Shown: positions 33,644-44,124, counted from the stretch's first letter. The stretch is DNA of 64,000 nt from Haloechinothrix alba (GCF_900188115.1 NZ_FZNW01000005.1:186001-250000); one strand, 5' to 3'. Notes: generated by a model not told the origin, from the letters alone. A program made the numbers and translations.

Positions 33644-34846
33644 TCAGCTGCTCTGGCCGAACTCGCCGAGCGAGTCGGTCACGGCATTGACGAGCGAACC
33701 ATCCACGGACTCCACGGTGCGCAGGTACATCTCCTGGTGCGGCGACTGGCCGTCGAACCGCCACTCCCCTCGGGGGCTGGCCAGCACGTCGAGTCCGGAC
33801 AGCTCCTCCGAGATCGCGTCGCCGTCCAGCGCATCCGCTCCGCGCAACGCCTGATCGAGAACCGCGGCCGCGTCGTAGGTCTGCACCGCGTAGACGGTCG
33901 GAGCGGCACTGTAGGCACCTTCGTAAGCTTCGACGAACGTCGAGTTCGCCTCCGAGTCCAGCTCGGTGGAGTAGTGCAGCGCTGTTCGCACATCGACCGC
34001 GGCCTGCCCCTGAGCCGAGAGCACCTGCCCTTCGGTGAGGAACCCGGAGCCGTAGAGCGGCACCTCATCGGCCAGCCCGAACTCGTTGTACTGCTGGACG
34101 AAGGTCACTGCCTCGGAACCGGCGAAGAAGCTGTACGTCGCCTCGGCCCCCGAGTTGCGGATCCGGCTCAGTACAGGCTGGTAGTCCTGCGTCGTTCCGA
34201 ACGGCGGCATCGATTGCCCGGCGACGGTCCCGCCTGCATCGGTGAACGCCGCGGTGAACCCGTCGACCGCTTCCTCGCCCGCTGCATAGTCGGGAGCGAC
34301 GACATACACGCCACCGGAGAGGTCCAACGTCGCCATATGGGCACCCATAGCCCTCGCGACCTGTGCGTTGGTGAACGAGGTACGCCAGATATACGGACTG
34401 ACCTGCCCAGCGGTGATGTCGCCTGCCCCTGCGTTGGCGACGAGGAGCAGTTTCTGGGCCTCGTTGACCATATCCACGATCCCGAGCGCCACAGCCGAGT
34501 TCACGATACCGACGATGACGTCACACCGCTCCTCGTTCAGCAGCCGCCGCGCGGCAGCCACACCCGTCTGCGGTCCTTCACCCTCATCGGCGACGACCGT
34601 GTCGACCTCGTACTCGCCGAACGTGCCGCCGTTCTGCTCGAGCCAGAGATCCCAACCTCGCCGCATGTCCTCGCCCAACGGCGAGTACACGCCCGACTGG
34701 GGAATCAGCAGGCCGACCTTGACCGATCCCTCACCGCCCGCACTGCCTCCCCCGAACGCCCCGCCGCAGCCGGAGACGGCCACCACCGCACCCGAGAATC
34801 CCATCAGTTTCAGCAGCTGCCGCCTGTTCATCCCGTTGCCCTGCAC
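33644..34846 (-). CDS. livK: Branched-chain-type ABC substrate-binding protein, Tat lipoprotein
   Basis: 400 aa, type I periplasmic-binding fold. The signal has a twin-arginine motif (MNRRQLLKLMGFSGAVVAV) followed by a lipobox SGC, so it is exported folded by Tat and then lipidated. The ligand domain begins VKVGLLIPQSGVYSPLG and has VVAPDYAAGEEAVDGF at the hinge. The GTG at 34844-34846 has GAGGTG eight bases upstream; an ATG five codons later is directly before NRRQ. First gene of the liv operon; an inverted repeat lies 28-49 bp upstream. Confidence 0.9.
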   Translation of the reverse strand: MQGNGMNRRQLLKLMGFSGAVVAVSGCGGAFGGGSAGGEGSVKVGLLIPQSGVYSPLGEDMRRGWDLWLEQNGGTFGEYEVDTVVADEGEGPQTGVAAARRLLNEERCDVIVGIVNSAVALGIVDMVNEAQKLLLVANAGAGDITAGQVSPYIWRTSFTNAQVARAMGAHMATLDLSGGVYVVAPDYAAGEEAVDGFTAAFTDAGGTVAGQSMPPFGTTQDYQPVLSRIRNSGAEATYSFFAGSEAVTFVQQYNEFGLADEVPLYGSGFLTEGQVLSAQGQAAVDVRTALHYSTELDSEANSTFVEAYEGAYSAAPTVYAVQTYDAAAVLDQALRGADALDGDAISEELSGLDVLASPRGEWRFDGQSPHQEMYLRTVESVDGSLVNAVTDSLGEFGQSS

Positions 34847-34873
34847 CGTGAGTCACCTCATGATGTTCTACAT

Positions 34874-34895
34874 CTTCATAACGGTCGTCATGAAG
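34874..34895. promoter_or_regulatory. Inverted repeat upstream of livK
   Basis: CTTCAT-N10-ATGAAG (34874-34879 and 34890-34895). Two half-sites about one and a half turns apart in an AT-richer stretch; candidate operator for the liv operon. The regulator is not known. Confidence 0.4.
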
Positions 34896-34945
34896 TATGA
34901 GGAATGACGTGCGTCACTGTCAACTGATCGGGTGACGCTCGAGTC

Positions 34946-35170
34946 TCAGGCGAGGAAGGTGCCCCCGGCTGCCGTCGCGGGAGGGAAGCGCGCGTCCAGT
35001 TCGGCGACCTCATCCGCGGACAGCGGAAGGTTCGCGGCAGCCGGGTTCTCCTCGACATGCCGCGGATCGCACCTTCCCGGTATCGGCACCGCGCCCTTGC
35101 TGATCAGTCACGCCAGCGCGGGCCGGCTCGTCGTGCAGCTCGTGGCCACGGCCAGGTCCTGTAGCGGAGC
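34946..35170 (-). pseudogene. C-terminal remnant of an aldo/keto reductase
   Basis: The minus-strand frame reads RPALA, then a TGA stop, then LISKGAVPIPGRCDPRHVEEN and LPLSADEVAELDARFPP to a second stop at 34946. Active aldo/keto reductases have ALAWLLxxG..PIPG here, so the internal TGA replaces a Trp codon (TGG to TGA). The N-terminal barrel with the catalytic tetrad is missing; upstream the frame runs into a different gene remnant. Confidence 0.7.
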
Positions 35171-35470
35171 GAACCGGTCGGCGTAGCTCGGCGCGACAAC
35201 GGGCGCCCGCGTCGACATAGCTGCGAACCGCGAGCTCCATCCACGCGGGTCCACGCGGGCCTCCCGGATCCGGGCGGGCACGCCGAGCGCCATCGTGTAC
35301 GGCTGCACCTCGAAGTCTTCCGGGACCAGCGCGGACGCTGCGATCACCGCACCCGTGCGCACCGTCGACTCGACACCGAGAACCACCGAACCGATAACCA
35401 CCGCATCGGGATGCACGAACGCGGTCGGGTGCACGTAGGGCTCGTGCTCCCCGAGAGCGTATCTCGACAT
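35171..35470 (-). pseudogene. Internally deleted gamma carbonic anhydrase / PaaY-family remnant
   Basis: From the ATG at 35468-35470 the product begins MSRYALGEHEPYVHPTAFVH, PDAVVIGSVVLG, then jumps to RTGAVIAASALVPEDFEVQP and the closing MALGVPARIRE. Intact family members have about 80 more residues of hexapeptide repeats with the metal-binding histidines between these parts. The frame continues into an aldo/keto reductase fragment. The family acts in phenylacetate and related CoA pathways, which fits the neighbourhood. A -10 TAGATA overlaps the start region on this strand. Confidence 0.7.
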
Positions 35471-35476
35471 CAACAA

Positions 35477-35490
35477 ATTATCTACTTGTT
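35477..35490. promoter_or_regulatory. ATTATCTAC-type motif in the paaX divergent region
   Basis: ATTATCTACTTGTT on the plus strand. On the minus strand the complement contains TAGATA as a -10 element with TTGGCG 16 bp upstream. The same nine bases occur in the boxC promoter at 43832-43840. Candidate operator shared by the catabolic genes. Confidence 0.45.
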
Positions 35491-35618
35491 TATTGACTAA
35501 CGCCAACTATATGTATCATTTATGTGGATCCATTCTCGCCGGTAGAGCCCGTACAGGTACGCTGCATGAGGCGACATGTGACACGAATCGACGACACGAG
35601 TGGAGTTGGTGACGCACG

Positions 35619-36473
35619 ATGGCGGGGAGCAACTCGCGTCCGACGGTCAGCAGGCGACGCGAGCTCAGTCACACCAGCGCGCGCTCGTTGCTGATGACGA
35701 TCCTCGGTGAGTACGTCCTCCCCATGGACGAGCCGGTCTGGACGGCGACGCTGGTGGATGTGCTGGCCCTGTTCGACATCGAGGAGAAGTCCGCGCGCCA
35801 GGCGCTGGCCCGCACCGCGGCCGAGGGCTGGTTGACGTCCGAACGCATCGGGCGCCGCGTGCGCTGGTCCTTGACCGCTCCGGGGCGGCGGCTCCTCACC
35901 GAAGGTGCGGAGCGGATCTACCAGTTCGGTCGCGACCCGCACGAGTGGGACGGCAACTGGCTGATCCTGCTGGTCTCGGTGCCCGAGTCGAAGCGGGATC
36001 TACGCCACCGGCTGCGCACGCAGCTGACCTGGGCGGGTTTCGGCTCCCCGGCTCCTGGCGTGTGGGTGAGCCCGCATGTCGACCGCGAGGCCGAGGCCCA
36101 CACCATCGTCAACGAGCTCGACGTCGGCTCACCGATGTCGTTCATCGCCTCCTACGGCCAGATCGGGGACGAGGAGTCCATGGTTGCGCGTTCCTGGGAC
36201 CTCAGCTCCGTGGAGGAACACTACGAGCAGTTCATCGACGAGTTCACCGGGACCAACCCCGCGGCGGGCGAGCCTCTGCTGCACGCGCAGACACGCCTGG
36301 TGCACGAGTGGCGCAGGTTTCCTTTCCTGGACCCGCAGCTGCCGTCGCGCCTGCTGCCGTCCAACTGGAGCGGCAAGAAGGCCGCCGACCTCTTCCATAC
36401 CAAGCACGCCGAATGGCGCGACGGCGCGCAGCGTTACTGGAACGCGCTGGTCACCCGGGAACCGGCGGCCTAG
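35619..36473 (+). CDS. paaX: PaaX-family transcriptional regulator
   Basis: 284 aa. N-terminal winged helix (residues about 20-95: SLLMTILGEYVLPMDEPVWTA, SARQALARTAAEGWLTSERIG), PaaX middle domain (NWLILLVSVPESKRDLRHRL, GSPAPGVWVSPH) and C-terminal domain with FPFLDPQLPSRLLPSNWSG. PaaX represses phenylacetate genes and is released by phenylacetyl-CoA; a homologue next to box genes would be expected to respond to an aromatic CoA thioester such as benzoyl-CoA. It is the only plus-strand gene in the island, and reads away from the PaaY remnant across an AT-rich 148-bp region. Confidence 0.9.
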   Translation: MAGSNSRPTVSRRRELSHTSARSLLMTILGEYVLPMDEPVWTATLVDVLALFDIEEKSARQALARTAAEGWLTSERIGRRVRWSLTAPGRRLLTEGAERIYQFGRDPHEWDGNWLILLVSVPESKRDLRHRLRTQLTWAGFGSPAPGVWVSPHVDREAEAHTIVNELDVGSPMSFIASYGQIGDEESMVARSWDLSSVEEHYEQFIDEFTGTNPAAGEPLLHAQTRLVHEWRRFPFLDPQLPSRLLPSNWSGKKAADLFHTKHAEWRDGAQRYWNALVTREPAA

Positions 36474-36659
36474 CGTGTTCGTCGAGTAGCGTCATGGCCG
36501 GCTCCAGTCGTAGCAGCCCTGTCCCGACTCGGCGCCGGTCACGCCCCGTGCGACCTTGTCGACAGGCAACCGGGGCCGCTCGAACCGCGGTCCGTGGCTG
36601 CACGCGACCTCCACTCCATCGCTCCTCGTTGACACACTGACTACTCGCCTGCCGGGATG

Positions 36660-37517
36660 TCACACGTCCAGACTCGCGAAGACCTTACCGGCGTTGCCCG
36701 AGATCACATCCCGCCACACGGCCCGTGGTAGTCCCAGCTCCCGCAGCGCACCGATGTTGCGAGCCGCGCCAGGAACACCCGGCCAGTCGGTGCCGAAGAT
36801 GAACTTGCCTGCCAGACGGGTGAAGTCGAACCGTGCGTAGTACTCCGGAAGCTTCTTCGGTGGCAGGCCGGCCAGATCCAGCCACACATTCGGTTTGGCC
36901 AGCGCCAGGTACGCTGCCGTGTCGTACCACCACCCCCGGCCTCCGTGCGCGAACACGAACGGCAACGACGGGAAGTCCTCGATGATGTCCAGGAACAGTT
37001 CAGGGTCGCCGAACTTCGCACGGGAGCCGGGAAAGCTCGAGGTTCCGGAGTGCACGATCACCGGGACCGACCGCTCGGCACAGGTCACGAATACCGCGTG
37101 GAGATCGCGCGAGCGCGGGTCGAACGCCCCGTGCACCGGGTGAAGCTTGAGCGCCACCGCACCGAGGCCCAGCTGCCGCTCCACTTCCGCGACTGCCGGG
37201 TAGTGCAGGTGCGGGTTGACGCCCGCTACCAGCCGGAAGCGCTCCGGGTTGTACTCGAGCAATGGCAGCAGGTCCTCGATCGCCTGGATCCCGGTCGCCC
37301 GCGGGCTGTACTCGCAGAACAGCAACGCCCGGTCCACACCCTCGGACTCCAGTAACGCGTCGACGCGCTCCGGAACCGGGTCGCCACTGTCGTCATAGAC
37401 CGACCGCCACGGGTGCGTCCCGGAGAACCGGTCGGCCCACTCCAGCCAGTCGGGCTTGACCGTCGCCAGCCGCGGCACGTGCACGTGGGCGTCGACCACC
37501 CACTCGCCATCGAACAT
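36660..37517 (-). CDS. Amidohydrolase-superfamily TIM-barrel hydrolase/decarboxylase
   Basis: 285 aa. Metal ligands are visible: DAHVHV (HxH) at the N-terminus, ALKLHPVHG, VIVHSG, FAHGG and the barrel-end FGTDWPG (Asp). This is the layout of the amidohydrolase-2 group, which includes ring-opening hydrolases and decarboxylases of aromatic pathways. Exact reaction unknown. GGGAGAGGCG precedes the ATG. It is the last gene of the box operon, 33 bp after the ferredoxin gene, so a role in benzoate or related aromatic breakdown is likely. Confidence 0.82.
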   Translation of the reverse strand: MFDGEWVVDAHVHVPRLATVKPDWLEWADRFSGTHPWRSVYDDSGDPVPERVDALLESEGVDRALLFCEYSPRATGIQAIEDLLPLLEYNPERFRLVAGVNPHLHYPAVAEVERQLGLGAVALKLHPVHGAFDPRSRDLHAVFVTCAERSVPVIVHSGTSSFPGSRAKFGDPELFLDIIEDFPSLPFVFAHGGRGWWYDTAAYLALAKPNVWLDLAGLPPKKLPEYYARFDFTRLAGKFIFGTDWPGVPGAARNIGALRELGLPRAVWRDVISGNAGKVFASLDV

Positions 37518-37550
37518 CGCCTCTCCCGTCTCCCTGATCCGCCGGCGGGC

Positions 37551-37892
37551 TCAACCACGCGGCACGTAGCCCGCCACCAGCTCGGTGTCCACCCCGATCG
37601 GGCCCACCACCATCGCGCCGCCCGGCTCACCGAGGGCCTCGGCGCTACCCCGCAGGGGGTCGGTGAAGAAGCGCTTGTTGTCGGTGACGAACTGCTCCTG
37701 GTCGGGTTCGATCTTGCGGTCCTGGGAGATCGCCTCGACCGGGCACGCCGGTTCGCACGCCCCGCAGTCGATGCACTCGGCGAGGTTGATGTAGAGCTTG
37801 CGCCCGCCCTCGTAGATACAGTCGACAGGGCACTCCTCGATACAGGACCGGTCCATCACATCGATGCACGGTTCGCCGATGACGTACGGCAT
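37551..37892 (-). CDS. Ferredoxin, 7Fe/8Fe type
   Basis: 113 aa. Two cluster motifs: PCIDVMDRSCIEECPVDC and CIDCGACEPACPVEA, the pattern of FdxA-like 3Fe-4S/4Fe-4S ferredoxins, with a C-terminal extension of about 50 residues (FVTDNKRFF, then a segment rich in Gly). It would carry electrons from the adjacent flavoprotein to the BoxB epoxidase. ATG at 37890-37892 has AGGAG seven bases upstream; the GTG two codons earlier is too close to it. It lies 19 bp after the reductase gene. Confidence 0.9.
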   Translation of the reverse strand: MPYVIGEPCIDVMDRSCIEECPVDCIYEGGRKLYINLAECIDCGACEPACPVEAISQDRKIEPDQEQFVTDNKRFFTDPLRGSAEALGEPGGAMVVGPIGVDTELVAGYVPRG

Positions 37893-37911
37893 GGCCACAC
37901 TCCTGTGTTGG

Positions 37912-38949
37912 CTAGGCAGCCGCCCCGTGCGGGAGGGGCGTGTCGGTGGAATGTCCGGGAAACACCGGCCGCTCGGGGTCGATGTGGTGCGCCGCGTTGC
38001 TCACTGCGGTGGCGGCCTCCCCGAATCCGACGGCGATCAGCCGCACCTTCCCGGGATAGTCGTTGATGTCGCCCGCGGCGAAGATCCCGTCCACATTGGT
38101 TCGCATCGTCGGCGGAACCGGTATGTGCCTGCGACCGTGCACTTCGACTCCCCACTGCAACAAGGGCCCGAGGTTCGCCGTGAATCCCAATGCGGCGATG
38201 ACACGCTGACACCGCAACGTGCGGGTCCGCTGTTCCGAGTCGACGATGTCGACGGCCTCGATCGAGCCGTTACCCCGGACCGACCCGACCTGGGCGCCGG
38301 TGACGATCTCCACCCCGGCCTCGCGTACCGACTCCACGGTGCCCGGATGCGCGCGGAAGGTCGCTCGACGGTGCACCAGCGTGACCGAGCTCGCCAGTGG
38401 ATGCAACGCTCGGGCCCAATCGAACGCCGAGTCCCCGCCTCCCACGATGACCACGTCGGAGCCGGCATACTCGTCGAGCTCGCGGACGAAGTAGGCCAGG
38501 CCCTTGCCCTCGAACTCTGCCGCTGCAGGCAGCGGGCGCGGGGTGAAGTGCCCGATGCCGCCGGTGATGATCACCGATTTCGCGTCCACCCGCGCGCCCC
38601 TGTGGGTGGTGACAGTGAACCGTTCCGGACCGCCCTCAACAGGCGTGTAGCGCGCCAGCTCCTCGGCACGGTGACCGAGCAGGTGGATGGGGTCGTAGGG
38701 CGCGGCCTGTTCCAGCAGCCGCTCGACCAGATCCCGCCCGCGCACCGAGGGGAAGCCTGCGATGTCGAAGATCTCCTTCTCCGGGTACATCGCGTTGACC
38801 TGCCCGCCCGGTTCCGGAAGCGAGTCGACCACCACGACCGACAGGTCCCGGAATCCCGCGTAGTACGCGGCGAACAACCCTGCCGGTCCCGCGCCGACCA
38901 CGAGGATGTCGGCATCGACCGCCCGGGCGTCGTCATCCGGTACGGACAT
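37912..38949 (-). CDS. Ferredoxin-NAD(P)+ reductase, thioredoxin-reductase-like
   Basis: 345 aa. FAD-binding GAGPAGLFAAYYA near residue 20, NAD(P)-binding VIVGGGDSAFDWA near residue 165 and the C-terminal FAAGDINDYPG flavin motif. The CxxC of thioredoxin reductase is absent (GGGDSAFDWA lacks Cys), which marks the TrxR-like ferredoxin-NADP reductases. It likely takes the reductase role of BoxA with the adjacent ferredoxin. The ATG at 38947-38949 follows AAGGAG and overlaps the ligase gene by 17 bp. Confidence 0.87.
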   Translation of the reverse strand: MSVPDDDARAVDADILVVGAGPAGLFAAYYAGFRDLSVVVVDSLPEPGGQVNAMYPEKEIFDIAGFPSVRGRDLVERLLEQAAPYDPIHLLGHRAEELARYTPVEGGPERFTVTTHRGARVDAKSVIITGGIGHFTPRPLPAAAEFEGKGLAYFVRELDEYAGSDVVIVGGGDSAFDWARALHPLASSVTLVHRRATFRAHPGTVESVREAGVEIVTGAQVGSVRGNGSIEAVDIVDSEQRTRTLRCQRVIAALGFTANLGPLLQWGVEVHGRRHIPVPPTMRTNVDGIFAAGDINDYPGKVRLIAVGFGEAATAVSNAAHHIDPERPVFPGHSTDTPLPHGAAA

Positions 38950-40600
38950 TCCTCGTCTCCTTGTCGGCTTCGTCCGTTGCGGTCTCTTGCCCGTACGGAT
39001 CGCCCGAACCCGTCCGGAGCACATCGGCGAAGGTCTCGCGGAGTACGTTGCGGCGGATCTTCCCCGTCGCCGTCTTGGGCAGCTCCGTCAACCCGACGAC
39101 CTCGCGGGGACGTTTGAAGGCGGCCAGGTCACCCCGGCACCACTCGATGAGTGCCTCGCCGTCCACCGTCCTGTCGGGCATCGGCACCACGCACGCGATG
39201 GGCTTGTCGAGCCCGTCCGGGTCAGGCACGGCCACCACGGCCACCTCGGCGACGTCGGGGTGCGCCAGCAGCTGGTTCTCCACCTCACCCGGGCTCACCC
39301 AGATGCCACCCGCCTTGAGCATGTCTCCCGCCCGCCCGAGGCAGCTGTAGGTGCCGTCCGCGTTGCGGAGGTAGGTATCGCCTGTCCGCATCCAGTCGCC
39401 GAGGAATACCTGGCGCGAGATGTCGGCTCGACACCAGTAACCGGTGGCCGCGCTGCCGCCCCGGACGTAGAGCTCACCGGGGGTGTCCTCGGCGTCGATC
39501 ACCTCGCCGCTCTCGTCGCGCAGCTGGACCTCGTAGCCGGGTACCACGGTGCCGGAGGAACCGGGATGCACCCGGCCCGGCCGGTTGGATATGAAGATGT
39601 GCAGCATCTCCGTGGAACCGATGCCGTCGAGAATCTCCACACCGAAGCGGTCGGCCATGCTGTGGAACATCCGGGCAGGTAACGCCTCGCCTGCCGACAC
39701 CGCCTGGCGAACCGACGCGAAGGCGTCGTCGGGCACCTCGCTGGCCAGCAGCGGCCCCCAGAAGCTGGGGGTCCCGAACAGTAGGGTCGCCCGGTCCCGG
39801 CGCGCACGGTCGGCGAGCAACTCGGGAGCCGGCCGCGCGGGTTCGAGCAACGCGGTCGCCCCGACCGAGAGGGGGAAGAACATCGTGTTGCCGATACCGT
39901 AGGCGAAGAAGAGCTTGGCCACCGACAGGCAACGATCCTCAGTGGTGATGCCAAGCACCTGCTGCCCGTAGTTCTCGGCGACCAGCTTGATGTCGACATG
40001 ACGATGCATCGCGGCTTTCGGCGTACCGGTGGTACCCGAGGTGTACAGCCACAGGGCGGGCGAGTCCTCCCAGGTCCGGAATCGGCGGCCGGCGGTCCCG
40101 GAACTGTCGGCTGCCAGCATCTCGGCCCAGGTGTGCCCCCGCACCCCGGCCGGTAGCGGCTCGGGACGCGCCCGCACCATCACGACATCGCCGACCTCGG
40201 GGGCCTCCGCGACGGCGTCCCGAACCTGGCAGGCGAACTCGGCCGAGCCGAGCACGACCCGAGCACGCGAGTCGACGACCAGCTTGCCCAGCTCGGCCCC
40301 GGTGAGCATGGTCGATGCCGGGACGGCGACGGCGCCCACCGACATCGTGGCCAGGATCGCGGTGAACAGTTCGACCTCGTCGGGCATGCACATCAGCACG
40401 CGTTCCTCGGGCCGCACGCCCAGCTCGTGCAAGCCGCTCGCGACCCTGTCGACCTCGACCGCCAGCTCGGAGTAGGTCAGTGTCCGGCTCGGGGCGATCA
40501 CCGCGGCGCGGCTGCCGTTACCGCGCTCGACCTGCCGGCCTACCAGGTAGTCCGTAGCGTTGAACTCAGCGTACGCGGCGGTGGCAGACGTAGTGGTCAT
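38933..40600 (-). CDS. Benzoate-CoA ligase family protein
   Basis: 555 aa, ANL adenylating family. The AMP-binding motif is LYTSGTTGTPKAAMHRH; GELYVRGGSAATGYW, WMRTGDTYLRNADG and the C-terminal lysine segment TATGKIRRNV are intact. It activates an aryl carboxylate with ATP and CoA in the cytosol. The benzoate assignment rests on resemblance to the benzoate-CoA ligase subgroup (GIGSTEMLHIFISN, FFAYGIGNTMFFPLSVGA) and on the next genes boxB and boxC. Starts 9 bp after boxB. Confidence 0.88.
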   Translation of the reverse strand: MTTTSATAAYAEFNATDYLVGRQVERGNGSRAAVIAPSRTLTYSELAVEVDRVASGLHELGVRPEERVLMCMPDEVELFTAILATMSVGAVAVPASTMLTGAELGKLVVDSRARVVLGSAEFACQVRDAVAEAPEVGDVVMVRARPEPLPAGVRGHTWAEMLAADSSGTAGRRFRTWEDSPALWLYTSGTTGTPKAAMHRHVDIKLVAENYGQQVLGITTEDRCLSVAKLFFAYGIGNTMFFPLSVGATALLEPARPAPELLADRARRDRATLLFGTPSFWGPLLASEVPDDAFASVRQAVSAGEALPARMFHSMADRFGVEILDGIGSTEMLHIFISNRPGRVHPGSSGTVVPGYEVQLRDESGEVIDAEDTPGELYVRGGSAATGYWCRADISRQVFLGDWMRTGDTYLRNADGTYSCLGRAGDMLKAGGIWVSPGEVENQLLAHPDVAEVAVVAVPDPDGLDKPIACVVPMPDRTVDGEALIEWCRGDLAAFKRPREVVGLTELPKTATGKIRRNVLRETFADVLRTGSGDPYGQETATDEADKETRNVRTG

Positions 40601-40609
40601 GGCCGCACC

Positions 40610-42031
<1,422 letters not shown>

Positions 42032-42037
42032 CGTGTC

Positions 42038-43792
42038 TCACACCCGCTTCCTGTCGAAGGCTGCTCGCTTACCGGTGCCGTAGCGCCGCAATGCCCCTTC
42101 CTCACCCGAGGCGTTCGGACGGTTGAAGATCCAGTTCTGCCACGCGGTCAGCCGGCCGAAGATCTTGGTTTCCATGGTTTCCGGCCCGACGAACCGGTGG
42201 TTGGCTTCCATCCCGGTGAGCGCGTCCGGGCTCAAGGCAGCGCGCCCTTCGACCACGATGCGGACCTCGTCCTCCCAGTCGATGTCGTCGGGAGCGTCGG
42301 TCACCAGTTCGAGCTCGGCGGCCTCGCTCGCCGAGATGGCACGACCGGCCTCGCGACGCAGCCAGTCCACGTGATCGTCCTCGCGGTAGAAGCGCGACTC
42401 GAGGCGGGAGATCCCGTTCGACATGGGGAGAACCCCGAAGTTGGCCTCGGTGAGCATCACCGCGGCCCGCTCGTCGCTGTCCTCGTCCGCGATCGGTGGA
42501 CCGTCCAGCATGTACTGGAGGTCGCTGGCAAGCATCAGCTCGAAGAGCACACCGGTGAAACAACTTCCCGGCTCGATGAGGGATATCAGGCTCCTGCTGG
42601 TGACATCCAGGCGTTTGAGCGTGCGCTTGTAGTAGAGCACGATTTCGTTGCACAGCCAGTCCTCGACCGCACCGTCGAGCACGACCTTCTCGTGCGCCGC
42701 GACAGCCTCGGCGTCGCCCTGCGTGCGGATCAGCCACGTGCCCAGTTCCAGCTCGTTGGTGCGCAGACGCAGGATCAGATCGTCCAGCTCCCTGGTCACC
42801 GCCAGCAACCAGTTCCGTGCGCCCTGCTCGTGAACCTCGCTCACCCTCTGCGGCGCGGGCTCGCCAGGGCCCCGGACGGTGATATCCACAGTGCCTGCCG
42901 CGCGGTCGAACCGCGCGTCGACGTAGCGGTAGGTGATCCCCTCGGCGGTCGCCTCCCGCTCGAGCGGTGTCAGCTCGATGCCTCGCGCATCGGCCGGGCG
43001 CGAGCTGTTCTCGGCTACCTCGAGAGCCCGCTGCCGCAACCGCTCGGTGAAGTCGCGGCGGGGCGCGAGCTCATCCACCAGGTTCCACTCCACAGCGGTC
43101 TTGCCCTTGATCCCGTCACTACGCGTGGCGAACACATCGGCGCGGTCCTTGCGCACCCGGCGCTTGTCCACCACCCGGGTCAGCCCTCCGGTACCCGGAA
43201 GCACTCCGAGCAGCGGCACCTCCGGCAACCCGACGGTCGACGAGTTGTCGTCGATCAACATGATCTCCTCGCACGCGAGCGCCAGTTCGTAGCCACCTCC
43301 CGCGCAGACGCCGTTGACGCCTGCCAGGTACGTCTGGCCCGAGTTCTCGGTCGCGTCCTCCATGCTGTTACGGGTCTCGTTGGTGAACTTGCAGAAGTTC
43401 ACCTTCCACGCGTGCGGCGAGCCGGCAAGCATGCGGATGTTCGCCCCCGCGCAGAAGACGTTCTCCTTCGCGCTGGTGACCACCACGGAACGCACGCCGG
43501 GGTACTCGAACCGCAACCGCTGGATCGCGTCGTAGAGCTCGATGTCGACTCCCAGGTCGTAGGAGTTGAGCTTCAGCTCGTAGCCGGGGACCAACCCACC
43601 GTTCTCGTCGACGTCCATCTCCAGCCAGGCCACGGTCCCGTCGACGCGCAGGCGCCAGTGCCGGTACGCGTCGGGGTGACGATCGAACGTCACCTCCGGC
43701 ATGGCCTGCTGCCCGCCCGCCGGGGCGCCGTCCTCGCCGGCCGCTACCTCGACGGACCCGGCTGGTTCGGCCGGCTTCATGGCGACCGTCAT
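42038..43792 (-). CDS. boxC: 2,3-epoxybenzoyl-CoA dihydrolase
   Basis: 584 aa, a tandem crotonase-fold enzyme. It hydrolyses and opens the ring of epoxybenzoyl-CoA to 3,4-didehydroadipyl-CoA semialdehyde and formate without oxygen. N-terminal crotonase motif: VVVTSAKENVFCAGANIRML, and GVNGVCAGGGYELALACEEI; the second half has SNGISRLESRFYRE. The N-terminal 30 residues are a Gly/Ala-rich leader. The ATG at 43790-43792 has AAGGAG six bases upstream. First gene of the operon, behind a recognisable -35/-10 promoter. Confidence 0.94.
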   Translation of the reverse strand: MTVAMKPAEPAGSVEVAAGEDGAPAGGQQAMPEVTFDRHPDAYRHWRLRVDGTVAWLEMDVDENGGLVPGYELKLNSYDLGVDIELYDAIQRLRFEYPGVRSVVVTSAKENVFCAGANIRMLAGSPHAWKVNFCKFTNETRNSMEDATENSGQTYLAGVNGVCAGGGYELALACEEIMLIDDNSSTVGLPEVPLLGVLPGTGGLTRVVDKRRVRKDRADVFATRSDGIKGKTAVEWNLVDELAPRRDFTERLRQRALEVAENSSRPADARGIELTPLEREATAEGITYRYVDARFDRAAGTVDITVRGPGEPAPQRVSEVHEQGARNWLLAVTRELDDLILRLRTNELELGTWLIRTQGDAEAVAAHEKVVLDGAVEDWLCNEIVLYYKRTLKRLDVTSRSLISLIEPGSCFTGVLFELMLASDLQYMLDGPPIADEDSDERAAVMLTEANFGVLPMSNGISRLESRFYREDDHVDWLRREAGRAISASEAAELELVTDAPDDIDWEDEVRIVVEGRAALSPDALTGMEANHRFVGPETMETKIFGRLTAWQNWIFNRPNASGEEGALRRYGTGKRAAFDRKRV

Positions 43793-43833
43793 GTCCAGCT
43801 CCTTCTCGCTGCGGTGACGAATGATGGACTTAT

Positions 43834-43861
43834 TATCTACACTGTTCACAACGAGCGTCAA
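43834..43861 (-). promoter_or_regulatory. Promoter of the box operon
   Basis: Minus strand: TTGACG at 43856-43861, a 16-bp spacer, TAGATA at 43834-43839 (TAGATAAT). The motif ATTATCTAC on the plus strand (43832-43840) is repeated in the paaX region, so a regulator may bind over this -10. Confidence 0.6.
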
Positions 43862-43964
43862 GGTTATGTAGAAGAAATGTGCATACGTCCGCCGGGAGCG
43901 CGGACGGAACCACGCACCGGCTGGAAGCCCCCAGCACGCCCGCGAGCTCGGCCTGCACCGTGGC

Positions 43965-44121
43965 CGCGCTGCACAAGCGCACGCCGAACCCGATGAACAC
44001 GACACCGGTGACGCCGTCGAGCCGGCGACGGACCGCAGGGCGGGACAGCTGTGCCGCGACCCGCGACGTGACCATGACCAGCGCGAACAGGAAGACCGCC
44101 GTCATCACCAGCGAGGGTCTA
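43965..44121 (-). pseudogene. C-terminal remnant of a LysE-family transporter
   Basis: The minus frame reads PSLVMTAVFLFALVMVTS, then PAVRRRLDGVTGVVFIGFGVRL. This matches the last two membrane spans of LysE/RhtB exporters (RRRLDRVSGAVLIGLGVRL-type ending). The first four spans and a start codon are absent, and the frame is joined directly to a hydrolase remnant. About 170 bp between it and boxC hold the box promoter. Confidence 0.6.
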
Positions 44122-44124
44122 GGC

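Noticed and set aside
36474-36659. Search for a gene between paaX and the amidohydrolase
   Set aside because: No frame with a start, binding site or recognisable motif; treated as a plain convergent spacer.
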